NCBI RefSeq assembly: GCF_001612965.1
Contig: NZ_BDBL01000048.1
Location: 1-64,000, forward strand
Reading direction: 5' to 3'
Source of the DNA: Nocardia kruczakiae NBRC 101016
Lineage (GTDB): Bacteria > Actinomycetota > Actinomycetes > Mycobacteriales > Mycobacteriaceae
DNA length: 64,000 bases
Positions 1 to 15,069 of this stretch are shown piece after piece. Within the stretch, counting starts at the first letter, position 1; every line of letters starts with the position of its first letter. The notes beneath the pieces were generated by a model. The model was not told the origin of the DNA. It did no database searches and saw only the letters and a program-made list of their open reading frames with translations. The position numbers and the translations under genes were made by a program.

Positions 1-6441
<6,441 letters not shown>

Positions 6442-6509
6442 TCGAGTGTCTTCACCTCTCGCGTCCAGCAGGTCCGCACGGTCCAACACCCCCTCGCGCG
6501 GTCCGAGCA

Positions 6510-6515
6510 ATCATA
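6510..6515 (-). promoter_or_regulatory. Possible -10 element (TATGAT) for the NRPS gene
   Basis: On the minus strand TATGAT sits about 70 bases upstream of the NRPS start codon, in the 220-base gap below the LuxR-type gene. No good -35 is visible, so activator dependence is possible. Confidence 0.3.
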
Positions 6516-6626
6516 TAAGGATGGATGAGCCCCCGGGTTACGGCCGATCTACGGCCGCAACCCGCCGGTTCTCCTAGTTCTCATCGCTGCCAGGGTGCCT
6601 CGGTGTTGCACCCCGCGTCGACCTCC

Positions 6627-6640
6627 GTGACTCTAGTCAC
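6627..6640. promoter_or_regulatory. Small inverted repeat between LuxR-type gene and NRPS
   Basis: GTGACT-CT-AGTCAC is a perfect 6+6 inverted repeat just past the stop of the LuxR-type gene. It could be part of an operator upstream of the NRPS gene or a weak stem at the end of the regulator transcript. Too short to decide. Confidence 0.25.
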
Positions 6641-6661
6641 AGCCGCACCAGCGGCCGCATG

Positions 6662-7711
6662 TCACAGCCAGCCGCGGCGGATCGCCTGCACGCCGGCCTG
6701 GAACCGGGTACTGGCACCCAGGCGTTCCAGCAGGCTGGCGGTCCGCCGCACCACCGTGCGCCGGGACATGCCCAGCCGCCGGGCGATGGTGTCGTCCGTC
6801 GCGCCCAGGCCCATCAGGGTCAGGATGGCCCGGTCGCGTTCGTCCAGCGGCTGGTCCGGATTCACCGAGATCGGCGCGGCCAGCGACCACAACACCTCGA
6901 AGGTGTGCACGATCGCGTCCAGCGTCGGGCAGGCCGCGATGCGCAGGCCCATCGGATCGCCGCGGCGTTCGTCGTGATGCAGCATCAGCGCCGCGCGGTC
7001 GTCGTCGGCGATGATCACCTTGAACGGCGGATCGGGCAGGGTGCGTGCCTGCGCTCCGGCGGTATTGGCCCGCAGCGCGAAGCGCAGCCGATCAGAATCC
7101 TGGTAGATGGTGTCCTGATACAGCGTCTGATAGCGCACGCCCGCCGACATCCGCGCCGAGCGCAGGTCGAACAGCCGCGCGGCGCGCTCGCCCTCGCACA
7201 GATACGGGCCCCGGTCGATCATCCGGATCCGGCTGCGCGCGGCCCGCTGCAGATCCTCGAATTCGGCGATCACCTCGCGGGTCTCGTACATCGGCACCAC
7301 CGTGCCGTCGCCGCGCGCGGTGCGCCGCACCGAGCGGAACGTCTCGCCGAGCCGGGCCGCGGCGTCGTGCATGCGCGCGGTTTCGGCCTGGCGGCGGCGG
7401 GATTCGGCTTCCGACAGGGCCTCGGGAGCGTGGGCATCCCAGCGGACGGTGTCGTCGATCTCGATGCGGACCACGGCCTGCATCTCGCAGAGTGCGTCCA
7501 GTGCGGCCGCGACGGCCTCGCGGGAGCACTCCAGATACTGCGCCAGTTCCGACAGGCTGGACCGCGGATGCTGCACCAGAGCCGTATAGGTGCGGCCGTG
7601 CAAGGATCCGGAATCGAACAACTCGTACAAACCAGTCAATGCATCAACCCCCCGCTGCCGGCCGAGCCGGGCGGCCGACGACAGCGCGGGCGCTATTCGC
7701 CCGCCCCCCAC
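6662..7711 (-). CDS. LuxR-family (helix-turn-helix) transcriptional regulator
   Basis: Up to 349 residues. The N-terminus has a TrmB-like winged-helix segment (SSLSELAQYLECSREAV), the middle resembles the sensor part of actinobacterial TrmB/LuxR hybrids, and the C-terminal 50 residues form a LuxR helix-turn-helix (DDTIARRLGMSRRTVVRR). The annotated GTG start at 7711 overlaps the end of the upstream peptidase gene by 19 bases and gives an unusual N-terminus; an internal TTG about 24 codons in, behind a G-rich stretch, is a plausible true start. It is the nearest gene upstream of the NRPS gene and on the same strand, which makes it a candidate pathway regulator. That role is inferred from position only. 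Confidence 0.85.
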   Translation of the reverse strand: MGGGRIAPALSSAARLGRQRGVDALTGLYELFDSGSLHGRTYTALVQHPRSSLSELAQYLECSREAVAAALDALCEMQAVVRIEIDDTVRWDAHAPEALSEAESRRRQAETARMHDAAARLGETFRSVRRTARGDGTVVPMYETREVIAEFEDLQRAARSRIRMIDRGPYLCEGERAARLFDLRSARMSAGVRYQTLYQDTIYQDSDRLRFALRANTAGAQARTLPDPPFKVIIADDDRAALMLHHDERRGDPMGLRIAACPTLDAIVHTFEVLWSLAAPISVNPDQPLDERDRAILTLMGLGATDDTIARRLGMSRRTVVRRTASLLERLGASTRFQAGVQAIRRGWL

Positions 7712-8565
7712 GACTGCTGGGACAGGACGACGCCCTTGCTCGCCAGATAGGGGGCGGGATCGATCTTGACGTCGCTGGGATCCCAGATCTCCAGATGCAG
7801 ATGCGGGCCGGTGGAGTTGCCGCGGTTGCCGACGGTGGCGATCACGTCACCGGCGTTCACGCGCTGACCGACGTGGGTCAGGATGTCGTTGACGTGGCCG
7901 TACACCGCGGTGGTGCCGTCGTCCTGCTTCACTCGGACCCACAGCCCGAAGCCCGAGGCGGGACCGGCGTCGATCACCGTGCCGTTCTCCACCGAATGAA
8001 TAGGAGTGCCGATCGCATCGGCGAAGTCGACACCGTAATGCATGGCGCCCCACCGGGATCCGAAGCCGGAACTCACGACCCCGGCCACCGGCCGCACGGC
8101 CTGGGCCGGCGCGAGCTGCTGCTGAATACCCTTCAGCACCTCTTCGGCGTGCGAGAGCGGGCCGGCGACCTCGGGCGGCAGATTCTGCAGACCGAACGGG
8201 GCGGGCGCGGGCGCGGCCACCGGCTGGGCCTGCGGCGCGGCCGGAGTCTCGGCGGCGACCGGGGCGGCGACGGGCGCGGCCTGCTCGGCCTCGTGCGCGG
8301 GTTCGGAGGCCGACTTCAGCGCGACCGGTTCCGGAGTGTCGTTGTGGCCACCGGGCAGCAGGGGCGCGGCGTGCGCGAACTGGGTGGCGGTGCTGATCAG
8401 CGCGCCGGTCGCGACCGCGGCGCTGGCGGCGAGCTTCATCCGGTCGCCGGTGCGCGGCTGGGCACGATGGCGAGTGCGACGCTCGGCCGCGCCGCTACCG
8501 GCGGAGATGTCACCGAGCAGGTCCTGAACGGATACGGAACTGGATGTCTCACGGTGCTGCGGCAA
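7693..8565 (-). CDS. Secreted M23-family (LytM-type) peptidase
   Basis: A 290-residue protein with a cytoplasmic or uncertain N-terminus, a hydrophobic segment ending in an AHA site (about residues 45-66), an Ala/Pro-rich linker (about 75-125) and a C-terminal M23 domain. The zinc ligands are visible: H176 and D180 in HYGVDFAD, and H255/H257 in HLHLE, plus GH at 224. This predicts a cell-wall endopeptidase cutting peptide cross-bridges, or a regulator of such enzymes. The start is TTG at 8565 behind AGGACGAG; an internal ATG at residue 43 directly before the hydrophobic segment is an alternative start that gives a normal signal peptide. The 3' end overlaps the LuxR-type gene by 19 bases if that gene starts at 7711. 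Confidence 0.9.
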   Translation of the reverse strand: MPQHRETSSSVSVQDLLGDISAGSGAAERRTRHRAQPRTGDRMKLAASAAVATGALISTATQFAHAAPLLPGGHNDTPEPVALKSASEPAHEAEQAAPVAAPVAAETPAAPQAQPVAAPAPAPFGLQNLPPEVAGPLSHAEEVLKGIQQQLAPAQAVRPVAGVVSSGFGSRWGAMHYGVDFADAIGTPIHSVENGTVIDAGPASGFGLWVRVKQDDGTTAVYGHVNDILTHVGQRVNAGDVIATVGNRGNSTGPHLHLEIWDPSDVKIDPAPYLASKGVVLSQQSWGAGE

Positions 8566-8767
8566 GGCTCGTCCTAGCGTCGATCAACTCGGCGGCGACG
8601 CCGGCCGAAACCTGACATTCGGTAACGATTCGGCATCTGTTGTGACGGAAACTGTACTCCGTCGTGACCTTTTCGCAACCTCCGCGCCGGAATTCGCAGG
8701 TGGAAGGCTGATCTTGGTACCCGCGGGCACCGTTACCGAGATCCGGGGCCGGGTCCAGACTGAGGGG

Positions 8768-9811
8768 GTGATCCTCGACAACGTGCGCACCCCGATCGTG
8801 CTGGCGCCGATGGCCGGCGGCCCGTCCACCCCGGAACTCGCCGCCGCTGTCGGCAACGCGGGCGGCCTGGGATTCCTCGCCGCCGGATATCTGAGCGCCA
8901 CCGATACCGCCGCGCGCATCGCGGCGCTGCGCGAGCTGACCGAGACTCCCTTCGGGGTGAATCTGTTCGTTCCGGGCGCGCCCACACCGCCGGAACACTT
9001 CGCGGTCTACCTCGACCGGCTGGGCCGGCGTTTCCCGCTCGGCGAGGCGCGGTTCGACACCGACGCCTGGGACGAGAAGCTCGATCTGCTCACCGCCGAG
9101 CCGGTCGCGGTGGTCTCGTGCACCTTCGGCTGCCCGTCGGAGGCCGAGATCGAGCGCCTGCATCGCGCCGGAACCGAGGTGTGGGTCACGGTGACCTCGG
9201 TACCCGAGGCCCGGGTCGCCGCAGAGACGGGTGCGGATGTCCTCGTCGCCCAGGGCGCGGAAGGCGGCGGACATCGCGGCGGCTTCGCCGACCGGCCCGA
9301 GGAGGACGGCACCGATCCCCTCACCACCCTGGCGCTGGTGCAGCTGGTGCGCGCCGCGGTCGACACCCCCGTGGTCGCGGCGGGCGGCATCGCCACCGGC
9401 GCGGGTATCGCCGCGGTCCTCGCCGCCGGCGCCACGGCCGCACAGCTGGGCACCGCCTTCCTCCGCTGCCCCGAGGCGGGCACCTCGGCACTGCATCGCG
9501 ATGCGCTCGCGATCGAGACGCCCACCATGCTGACTCGCGCCTTCAGCGGCCGCCGGGCCCGCGGCCTGCGCAATCAATTCATGCTCGACAACCCCGACGC
9601 GCCCGCGGCTTATCCCGAAATCCATTACGCCACCGGACCGTTGCGCGCGCAGGCCCGCGCCGCCGACAACCCCGACGCGGTGAACCTGTGGGCCGGGCAG
9701 GCGCACACCCTCGCCGACGCCGTTCCGGCCGCCGACCTGGTGCGCACGCTCACCGAGGAAGCGAAAGCCGCTCTGCAATCGGCACTTTCGCGGCCATTCG
9801 GGTCTTGTTGA
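8768..9811 (+). CDS. Nitronate monooxygenase (2-nitropropane dioxygenase family)
   Basis: FMN-dependent TIM-barrel enzyme expected to oxidise alkyl nitronates such as propionate 3-nitronate to the aldehyde or keto acid plus nitrite. Family features: PIVLAPMAGGPSTPELAAAV at the start, AQGAEGGGHRGG with the catalytic-type histidine, AAGGIATGAGIAAVLAAGA for FMN phosphate binding, and LGTAFLRCPE. About 347 residues, normal for the family. The open frame extends upstream to 8642, but homology begins at the GTG chosen here (GTG ATC CTC GAC, with GAGG just before). It is followed after 57 bases by a SCO5389-family gene with its own promoter-like sequence. Confidence 0.9.
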   Translation: MILDNVRTPIVLAPMAGGPSTPELAAAVGNAGGLGFLAAGYLSATDTAARIAALRELTETPFGVNLFVPGAPTPPEHFAVYLDRLGRRFPLGEARFDTDAWDEKLDLLTAEPVAVVSCTFGCPSEAEIERLHRAGTEVWVTVTSVPEARVAAETGADVLVAQGAEGGGHRGGFADRPEEDGTDPLTTLALVQLVRAAVDTPVVAAGGIATGAGIAAVLAAGATAAQLGTAFLRCPEAGTSALHRDALAIETPTMLTRAFSGRRARGLRNQFMLDNPDAPAAYPEIHYATGPLRAQARAADNPDAVNLWAGQAHTLADAVPAADLVRTLTEEAKAALQSALSRPFGSC

Positions 9812-9831
9812 CAACGTTTGTCGTTTAGACT
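9810..9831 (+). promoter_or_regulatory. Promoter-like region with inverted repeat upstream of SCO5389-family gene
   Basis: GACAA-CGT-TTGTC (9810-9822) is an inverted repeat directly before a TAGACT -10-like hexamer (9826-9831), 37 bases upstream of the next ATG. The -35-like TTGACA overlaps the repeat but lies only 12 bases from the hexamer, too close for a standard promoter. The repeat could be an operator. Confidence 0.35.
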
Positions 9832-9868
9832 CGTGGGACATCACCCGCCATCCCACGAGGAGAGCGTC

Positions 9869-10261
9869 ATGTCATTGGATGTCCCAGCCGCACTGCTCGA
9901 ACGCGCCGAAAGCGGTCCGGTCAGCGACGAGGAATTCGTCGAATGCGTTCGTACCTCACTGCCCTACGCCTACGAGGTCGTCAGCCGGGTGGCCGCCGAC
10001 TTGCGTTCCGGCACAGCAGAATTCGCCGACAATCAGGTTCCCCCGCCGGACGAGACGGCCCGCGGCCAACTGCTGCGCGCGATGGCGTCGGATTCGATTC
10101 GCGGCAGCCTGGAGCGGCATTTCGGCATCAAGCTCGCCTTCCAGAACTGCCATCGGGTGGCGGCCTTCCCGCTGTCGGCCGTCGGTGGCGACACCTACTC
10201 CACCTTCATCTCCACCCGCGCTCAACTGCTCAATCAGAGCCCGGAACTGCGTAACTGCTGA
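9869..10261 (+). CDS. SCO5389-family conserved protein of unknown function
   Basis: A 130-residue protein starting MSLDVPAALLERAESG and containing ADNQVPPPDETARGQLLRA and LAFQNCHRVAAFPL, features I recognise from the small actinobacterial SCO5389 family. No function is established to my knowledge. No signal peptide or membrane segment, so probably cytoplasmic. The ATG at 9869 follows GAGGAGAG; the open frame 51 bases further upstream has no such signal and overlaps the promoter-like region. A 13-bp terminator stem follows the stop. Confidence 0.85.
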   Translation: MSLDVPAALLERAESGPVSDEEFVECVRTSLPYAYEVVSRVAADLRSGTAEFADNQVPPPDETARGQLLRAMASDSIRGSLERHFGIKLAFQNCHRVAAFPLSAVGGDTYSTFISTRAQLLNQSPELRNC

Positions 10262-10270
10262 GCCGTACGG

Positions 10271-10300
10271 TTCCGGCGCCGGAGGTGTCCGGCGCCGGAA
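10271..10300. terminator. Bidirectional terminator-like hairpin
   Basis: Perfect 13-bp inverted repeat TTCCGGCGCCGGA with a GGTG loop between two convergent genes. No U-tract, as is common in this group. Confidence 0.75.
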
Positions 10301-10306
10301 TCGGCG

Positions 10307-11941
10307 TCACGCTCCGGCGCCCTCGCCCCATTCCCGCAGCCGCCGTTTGAGGACCTTGCCGGTGGGGTTGCGTGGCAGTTCATCGATGAACACCACCTCG
10401 CGAGGCACCTTGTAGCGCGCGAGGTTGGCCTTCACATGCGCCTTGATCTCCTCCGCACCGAGGGTTTCGGTGGTGCGGACGACGAAAGCGACCAGCCGGG
10501 CGCCGTATTCGTCGTCGGGTACGCCGATGACCGCGGCCTCGCGCACGTCCGGATGTGCGTCGAGCAATTCCTCGACCTCGGCCGGGAACACGTTCTCCCC
10601 GCCGGAGACGATCATGTCGTCGTCGCGTCCGTCGATGAAAAGCCTTCCGGCCGAATCGAAATGGCCGACATCGCCGGTGGACATCAGGCCGCGGATCCGC
10701 TCCTTGTCGCCGCCACCGGTATAGCCATCGAAGGGGATCGCGTTGCGGACGAAGATCCGCCCGGTCGTCCCGGGCGGTACGGGTTCGCCCTGCTCGTCGA
10801 GGATCTCGACCACCGCGCCCACCACCGGTGACCCCACACATCCCGGCTCCTCCGCCAGGTCATCCGGCGTGGCGATGGTGGCGTAGGCGACCTCGGTGGA
10901 TCCGTACAGGTTGTAGACGACCGGCCCGAACGCGGCGGTCACCCGCCGGCACAGCTCGGCGCCCAGCTGCGATCCGGCGACGAAGATGATGCGCAGCGCC
11001 GACAGATCCCGCTCGCGCACCGCCTGCGGACCCGGTTCGACCATGCGCGTGAGCATCACCGGCACCACGATCAGCGCGGTCGCACCGTGCTCGGCCATAC
11101 TGTCGATCACCCGCTGCGGATCGAATCGGCGCCGGATCACCAATGTCGAGCCGAAGCCGATGGCCAGCAACGACATGGCGAAACCGAGGGTGTGGAACAA
11201 CGGCGCCGGACATTCGGTCACCTCACGGGTCCGGAACGGCACCTTGCTGAGAATCGCGCCCAGCGGTTCCAGTGAACGCGGCTCCGAGCGCGGCGCGCCC
11301 TTGGGCGTGCCGGTGGTGCCGCTGGTCAACAGGATGATCTTGGCGCCGGAACGCGAGATCGGCGGCGTGGCGGGCGAGCCCGCGGTGATCAGCGACTCCA
11401 GGCTGGAGGTGTGCCCGGTCTCCGACCACGCCCGGTAGGCCCCGCGCCGAGGGCTCAGATCGCCGAGGATGGATTCGTACTCCTCGTCGTACACCAGCAG
11501 ATCGGCGCCCTCGCGAGCCGCCACATCCCGCAGTTGCGGCCCGGCGAAATCGGTGTTCAACAAGATGATCCGGGCTCCGCACTTGGCCGCGGCGAAGACC
11601 GCGTCGAGCAGGCCGCGGTGGTTGCGAGCCAGAATCGCCACACCCTCGCCGGTGCGCAGTCCGCGTTTGCGCCATTCGTTGGCGAGCCGGTTGGAGCGGT
11701 CCTCGAGTTCCCGATAGCTCAGCGTGCCGAGTTCGTCGATCACCGCGGCGCGATCGCCGTAACGGGCGGCGGCCAGCCGCAGCAGCGCGGGCAGGGCACC
11801 GTGCCGGAGCAGCGCGTCACCCGCGGACAGCAACGTCAACGGCGAGTCGATTCCGACCACGCCACTGCCGACCGCGAGCCGCAGATATTCCAGCTCGGCC
11901 CACGCCCGCGCGATCACGGTGCGTAACAGATTCACCGTCAT
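10307..11941 (-). CDS. Fatty-acid--CoA ligase / acyl-AMP ligase (FadD family)
   Basis: A 544-residue ANL-superfamily enzyme. The adenylate-forming motifs are present: LLTSGTTGTPKGAP (P-loop), YNLYGSTEVAYA, TGDVGHFDSAGRLFIDGRDDDMI and a C-terminal PRNPTGKVLKR with the catalytic lysine. Resembles mycobacterial FadD2/FadD12-type ligases that activate fatty acids as acyl-CoA; the substrate cannot be read. Monocistronic on the minus strand and convergent with the SCO5389-family gene, with a strong hairpin between. The 254 bases upstream hold no gene. Confidence 0.9.
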   Translation of the reverse strand: MTVNLLRTVIARAWAELEYLRLAVGSGVVGIDSPLTLLSAGDALLRHGALPALLRLAAARYGDRAAVIDELGTLSYRELEDRSNRLANEWRKRGLRTGEGVAILARNHRGLLDAVFAAAKCGARIILLNTDFAGPQLRDVAAREGADLLVYDEEYESILGDLSPRRGAYRAWSETGHTSSLESLITAGSPATPPISRSGAKIILLTSGTTGTPKGAPRSEPRSLEPLGAILSKVPFRTREVTECPAPLFHTLGFAMSLLAIGFGSTLVIRRRFDPQRVIDSMAEHGATALIVVPVMLTRMVEPGPQAVRERDLSALRIIFVAGSQLGAELCRRVTAAFGPVVYNLYGSTEVAYATIATPDDLAEEPGCVGSPVVGAVVEILDEQGEPVPPGTTGRIFVRNAIPFDGYTGGGDKERIRGLMSTGDVGHFDSAGRLFIDGRDDDMIVSGGENVFPAEVEELLDAHPDVREAAVIGVPDDEYGARLVAFVVRTTETLGAEEIKAHVKANLARYKVPREVVFIDELPRNPTGKVLKRRLREWGEGAGA

Positions 11942-12195
11942 GCTCGAATCCCCCTGCCGCGCCGACTGTCTCGCATCGGATGGCGGTGCACGCCCATTAC
12001 GCCGGACCTCTCTGTCCCCGCCCGGTGAAACGGGGCCCGCGAGGAGGCAACGGCTGCGTGGCCACGCGGGCTCCCCTGTCGGGCGCTACAACACCGTCCT
12101 TTCGACGGTACGCGCCCTCACCGTAGCCCCGCGGCACACTGTCGTCGACCGGCAGCGTGCGGCATCGGCCGCCCGCGAGCGTGCGGCCCGAGTGG

Positions 12196-12681
12196 CTACT
12201 TTCCGTGCGCGCGCAGCTGGTACAGCCCGCGAGTCTCGGCGACGACCACGCCGTCGGCGTCGGTGACGGTGGCCTCGAGGGTGAAGTCGGCCTTGCCGTT
12301 GGCCTCGGCGTCCGCGATCACCCGGGCGATCTCCTCATCCGAGAGCGAAGCCTGGGCCCGCACATCGGTTTTCGCCGGCTTGCGGAAGAAGATCTGCAGA
12401 TCCTTCACCAGCGGGTAGTACTTGGCGCTGTCGAAGGTGGCGATCGGAATGGCGCCGCCGAGAATTTCCGCGACGGTGAACAGCACGCCGGCGTACATGA
12501 CGCCGAAGTGGTTGCCGTTGCCCTCGATCGGCACGGTGGTGGCGGCGAATCCGGGCCGCACCTCGAGTGCCTGCACACCCATCTTGTGGGCGATCGGGAT
12601 GGTGAACTCCAGCGCGCCGTTCACCACATCCGCGAAGGCGGGGGTGTCGTTGTTCGTCTCGGCGCTGCTCGTCTCGGTCAT
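12196..12681 (-). CDS. Hotdog-fold thioesterase (YiiD C-terminal/PaaI-like)
   Basis: A 161-residue protein with a single hotdog-type thioesterase domain. The segment NGNHFGVMYAGVLFTVAEILGG resembles the helix-forming part that carries the active site in this family. Expected to hydrolyse acyl-CoA thioesters in the cytoplasm. The ATG at 12681 is preceded by AAAGGG; a longer frame upstream runs through repeat-flanking sequence and lacks homology. It lies downstream of a FadD gene on the same strand, about 300 bases away, so co-function is plausible but co-transcription is doubtful because the gap holds a tandem hairpin array. Confidence 0.82.
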   Translation of the reverse strand: MTETSSAETNNDTPAFADVVNGALEFTIPIAHKMGVQALEVRPGFAATTVPIEGNGNHFGVMYAGVLFTVAEILGGAIPIATFDSAKYYPLVKDLQIFFRKPAKTDVRAQASLSDEEIARVIADAEANGKADFTLEATVTDADGVVVAETRGLYQLRAHGK

Positions 12682-12868
12682 CGCCAACCCTTTCTGCACG
12701 TGATCGGACGCCCACCGGACGCCGGTGCTCAGCCTACGACACCTTGTTGACATAGCGCCAACAGGTGCCGCGATCGCCCGCCGACCGGCACCGGCGGGTA
12801 CCACCGCACCCCCGCGCACACCGCGGGCGCGACCGGATGTTCCGGCCGCGCCCGCGGGGATTCGTTCG

Positions 12869-13004
12869 CAGCGTCGGGACGCTCGATCTCACAGCGTCGG
12901 GACGCTCGACTCACAGCGTCGGGACGCTCGACTTCACAGCGTCGTGACGCTCGACTTCACAGCGTCGTGACGCTCGACTTCACAGCGTCGTGACGCTCAA
13001 TTCG
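12869..13004. repeat. Tandem array of six 23-bp units spanning the 3' end of a FadD gene
   Basis: Six near-identical copies of CAGCGTCGTGACGCTCGACTT plus CA, with starts near 12869, 12892, 12914, 12937, 12960 and 12983 (one spacing is 22). The last two copies overlap the final codons and stop of the FadD gene. Each unit contains AGCGTC-GT-GACGCT, a 6-bp stem. The three copies farthest from the gene have GG in place of GT at the centre. This looks like amplification of the gene's terminal 23 bases. Confidence 0.9.
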
Positions 13005-14614
13005 CCGTCGGCATACCGCGCCCGCAGCCGCTTCTTGTCGAATTTGCCGACGCTGGTCTTGGGCACCTCGTCGATGAAGGTCCAGTGCTCGGGCAACTGC
13101 CACTTGGCGAACTTGTCCGCCAGGAAGTCGCGCAATTCGGCCGGTTCGGCGGTCGAGCCCTCCTTGAGGACGATGGCGACCAGCGGGCGCTCGTCCCACT
13201 TCTCGTCCGGCACCCCGATCACCGAGGCCTCCGCGACGGCCGGATGACCCATGATCGCGTTCTCCAGATCGACCGAGGAGATCCATTCGCCGCCGGACTT
13301 GATGACATCCTTGGATCGGTCGACCAGCGTGAGGTAGCCGTTGGGCGTGATCTTGCCGACGTCACCGGTGCGCAGCCAGCCGTCGTCGAACTTGTCCGGG
13401 TCGACGGATACGCCCTCGGGTGAGTAATAGGCCCCCGCGATCCACGGGCCGCGCACCTCGAGTTCGCCCACGGCCTCGCCGTCGTTGGGCAGCACGGAGC
13501 CGTCGTCGCCGACCAGACGCGCCTGGACCAGGGCCGGGAACCGTCCCTGCGTGTAGCGGTACTCCCATTCGTCCTCGCCCGTGACGCCCTTGGGCGGATG
13601 CGCGACGCTGCCCAGCGGGGAGGTCTCGGTCATCCCCCAGGCGTGCAGCAGCCGCACCCCGTGCTTCTCCTGGAAGGCCCGCATCATCGACGGCGGCAGC
13701 GCGGATCCACCGACGACCACCTCGCGCAGATGCGTGATGTCCTGCGGCTTCGCCTCCAACTGCGCCAGTACGCCACCCCAGATTGTCGGTACCGCCGCGG
13801 CGAAGGTCGGCTGCACCGCGGCCATCATCTCCAGCAACGGCGCCGGCTGCAGGAAGCGGTCGGGCATCAGCACGCTCGCCCCCGACAGCATCGCGGCATA
13901 CGGCAGGCCCCAGGCGTTGGCGTGGAACAGCGGCACGATGGCCAGCACGGTGTCGTCGGAGGTGAATCCCATACTCGCGTTGGTCAGCACCTGCATGGCG
14001 TGCAGCACGTTGGACCGGTGCGAATACACCACGCCCTTGGGGTCGCCGGTGGTGCCGGAGGTGTAGCACATCCCGGCCGCGGAGCGTTCGTCGACGACCG
14101 GGAAATCGTAGGTATCCGGTTGTCCCGCAAGCAGTTCCGCGTAGGAGTGCACCTGCACACCCTCGGGGGCGGTCAGCTCCGCGGCGTTGCCGTTGGCCAC
14201 GATGACGTGGCGGACGGTCTTCAGCGTCGGCAGATAGTTGGCGAACATCGGCAGCAGCGAGCCGTCGACGATCACGACCCGATCCTCGGCGTGATTGGCC
14301 ACGTAGGTGACCTGCTCGGGGAACAGCCGCAGGTTCAGCGCGTGCAGCACGGCGCCCATCGCGGGCACGGCGGCGTAGGCGACCATATGTTCGTTGTTGT
14401 TCCACATGAACGTGGCGACCCGATCGCCCACATCGATCCCCAGCCCCCGCAACGCGTTGGCCAGCCGCGCCGATTCCGCACCCAATTCCCGATAGGTCAT
14501 GGTGCGCACCCCGTCGCCCGTCCAGGTCGACACCGTGGCATCGCCGTGGAACGTGGACGCATATCGCAGCAGGGTGGCCAGCGACAGTTGATCGTCCTGC
14601 ATCGTGCTCAACAT
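12980..14614 (-). CDS. Long-chain fatty-acid--CoA ligase (FadD family)
   Basis: About 544 residues from the chosen ATG at 14614 (MLSTMQDDQLSLATLLRYA, the usual start of this subfamily); the frame is open to 14650. ANL motifs: CYTSGTTGDPKGVVYSHRS, LHAWGMTETSPLG, WLRTGDVGKITPNGYLTLVDRSKDVIKSGGEW and KTSVGKFDKKRLR. Activates medium- or long-chain acids to acyl-CoA. A GAAGGAG lies 11 bases before the start. The final codons (GELSVTTL, stop) fall inside the 23-bp tandem array. Divergent from the Baeyer-Villiger-type gene across a 455-base region with strong hairpins. Confidence 0.92.
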   Translation of the reverse strand: MLSTMQDDQLSLATLLRYASTFHGDATVSTWTGDGVRTMTYRELGAESARLANALRGLGIDVGDRVATFMWNNNEHMVAYAAVPAMGAVLHALNLRLFPEQVTYVANHAEDRVVIVDGSLLPMFANYLPTLKTVRHVIVANGNAAELTAPEGVQVHSYAELLAGQPDTYDFPVVDERSAAGMCYTSGTTGDPKGVVYSHRSNVLHAMQVLTNASMGFTSDDTVLAIVPLFHANAWGLPYAAMLSGASVLMPDRFLQPAPLLEMMAAVQPTFAAAVPTIWGGVLAQLEAKPQDITHLREVVVGGSALPPSMMRAFQEKHGVRLLHAWGMTETSPLGSVAHPPKGVTGEDEWEYRYTQGRFPALVQARLVGDDGSVLPNDGEAVGELEVRGPWIAGAYYSPEGVSVDPDKFDDGWLRTGDVGKITPNGYLTLVDRSKDVIKSGGEWISSVDLENAIMGHPAVAEASVIGVPDEKWDERPLVAIVLKEGSTAEPAELRDFLADKFAKWQLPEHWTFIDEVPKTSVGKFDKKRLRARYADGELSVTTL

Positions 14615-15069
14615 CAGTAACCGCACTCCTTCACCGGTGAACGACGTCACACCTGCCGCGAGGATAGCCGAAACCGGACGTAGCGGTTACGAGCCCGACC
14701 GGATGGTCCACTTTTCCGCGACACGCGGCGTGAACAGCACAGACATGGGATGAATCGGCTGCACGTGGCGAACCCCTGATCGCCACGTGCAGCCGTCCCT
14801 GCCGTCCGGGTGCACCCGGGTACGGCAGATCCGTCCCGAATGAACGCGGACGCGCGACGACACCCCCTGCAGCGCCGTCGAAACGCCAAATGCCCACCGG
14901 GACAGGCTTTTTGAAGAGGAACTGCTATAGATAGTAGGTTCGGCGGGCCGGAACTGTCCAGCGGAGTCGCCTGTCCGGTCCAGCGCAGCCTCCGCGGCGT
15001 GGCCGGAAATATTGATTCGTTGGCCGCTGATCTCTCGGACACGGCCGCTCGGCGCTCTACTCTTCGACT
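14615..15069. other. Gene-free divergent region with two strong stem-loops
   Basis: No convincing gene on either strand. It must hold the promoters of the FadD gene and the flavoprotein gene. Two structures lie side by side: a perfect 14-bp inverted repeat (14758-14771 with 14780-14793, 8-base loop) and an extended palindrome at 14799-14828 centred on CCGGGTGCACCCGG. Confidence 0.6.
14758..14793. terminator. Strong 14-bp stem-loop with no gene ending at it
   Basis: GCTGCACGTGGCGA pairs perfectly with TCGCCACGTGCAGC across an 8-base loop. It looks like an actinobacterial terminator, yet both flanking genes point away from it. It may end an unannotated small RNA, or be a relic of a lost gene. 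Confidence 0.5.

Noticed and set aside
12869-13004. CRISPR array
   Set aside because: Units are directly tandem with no unique spacers, and no cas genes are present.
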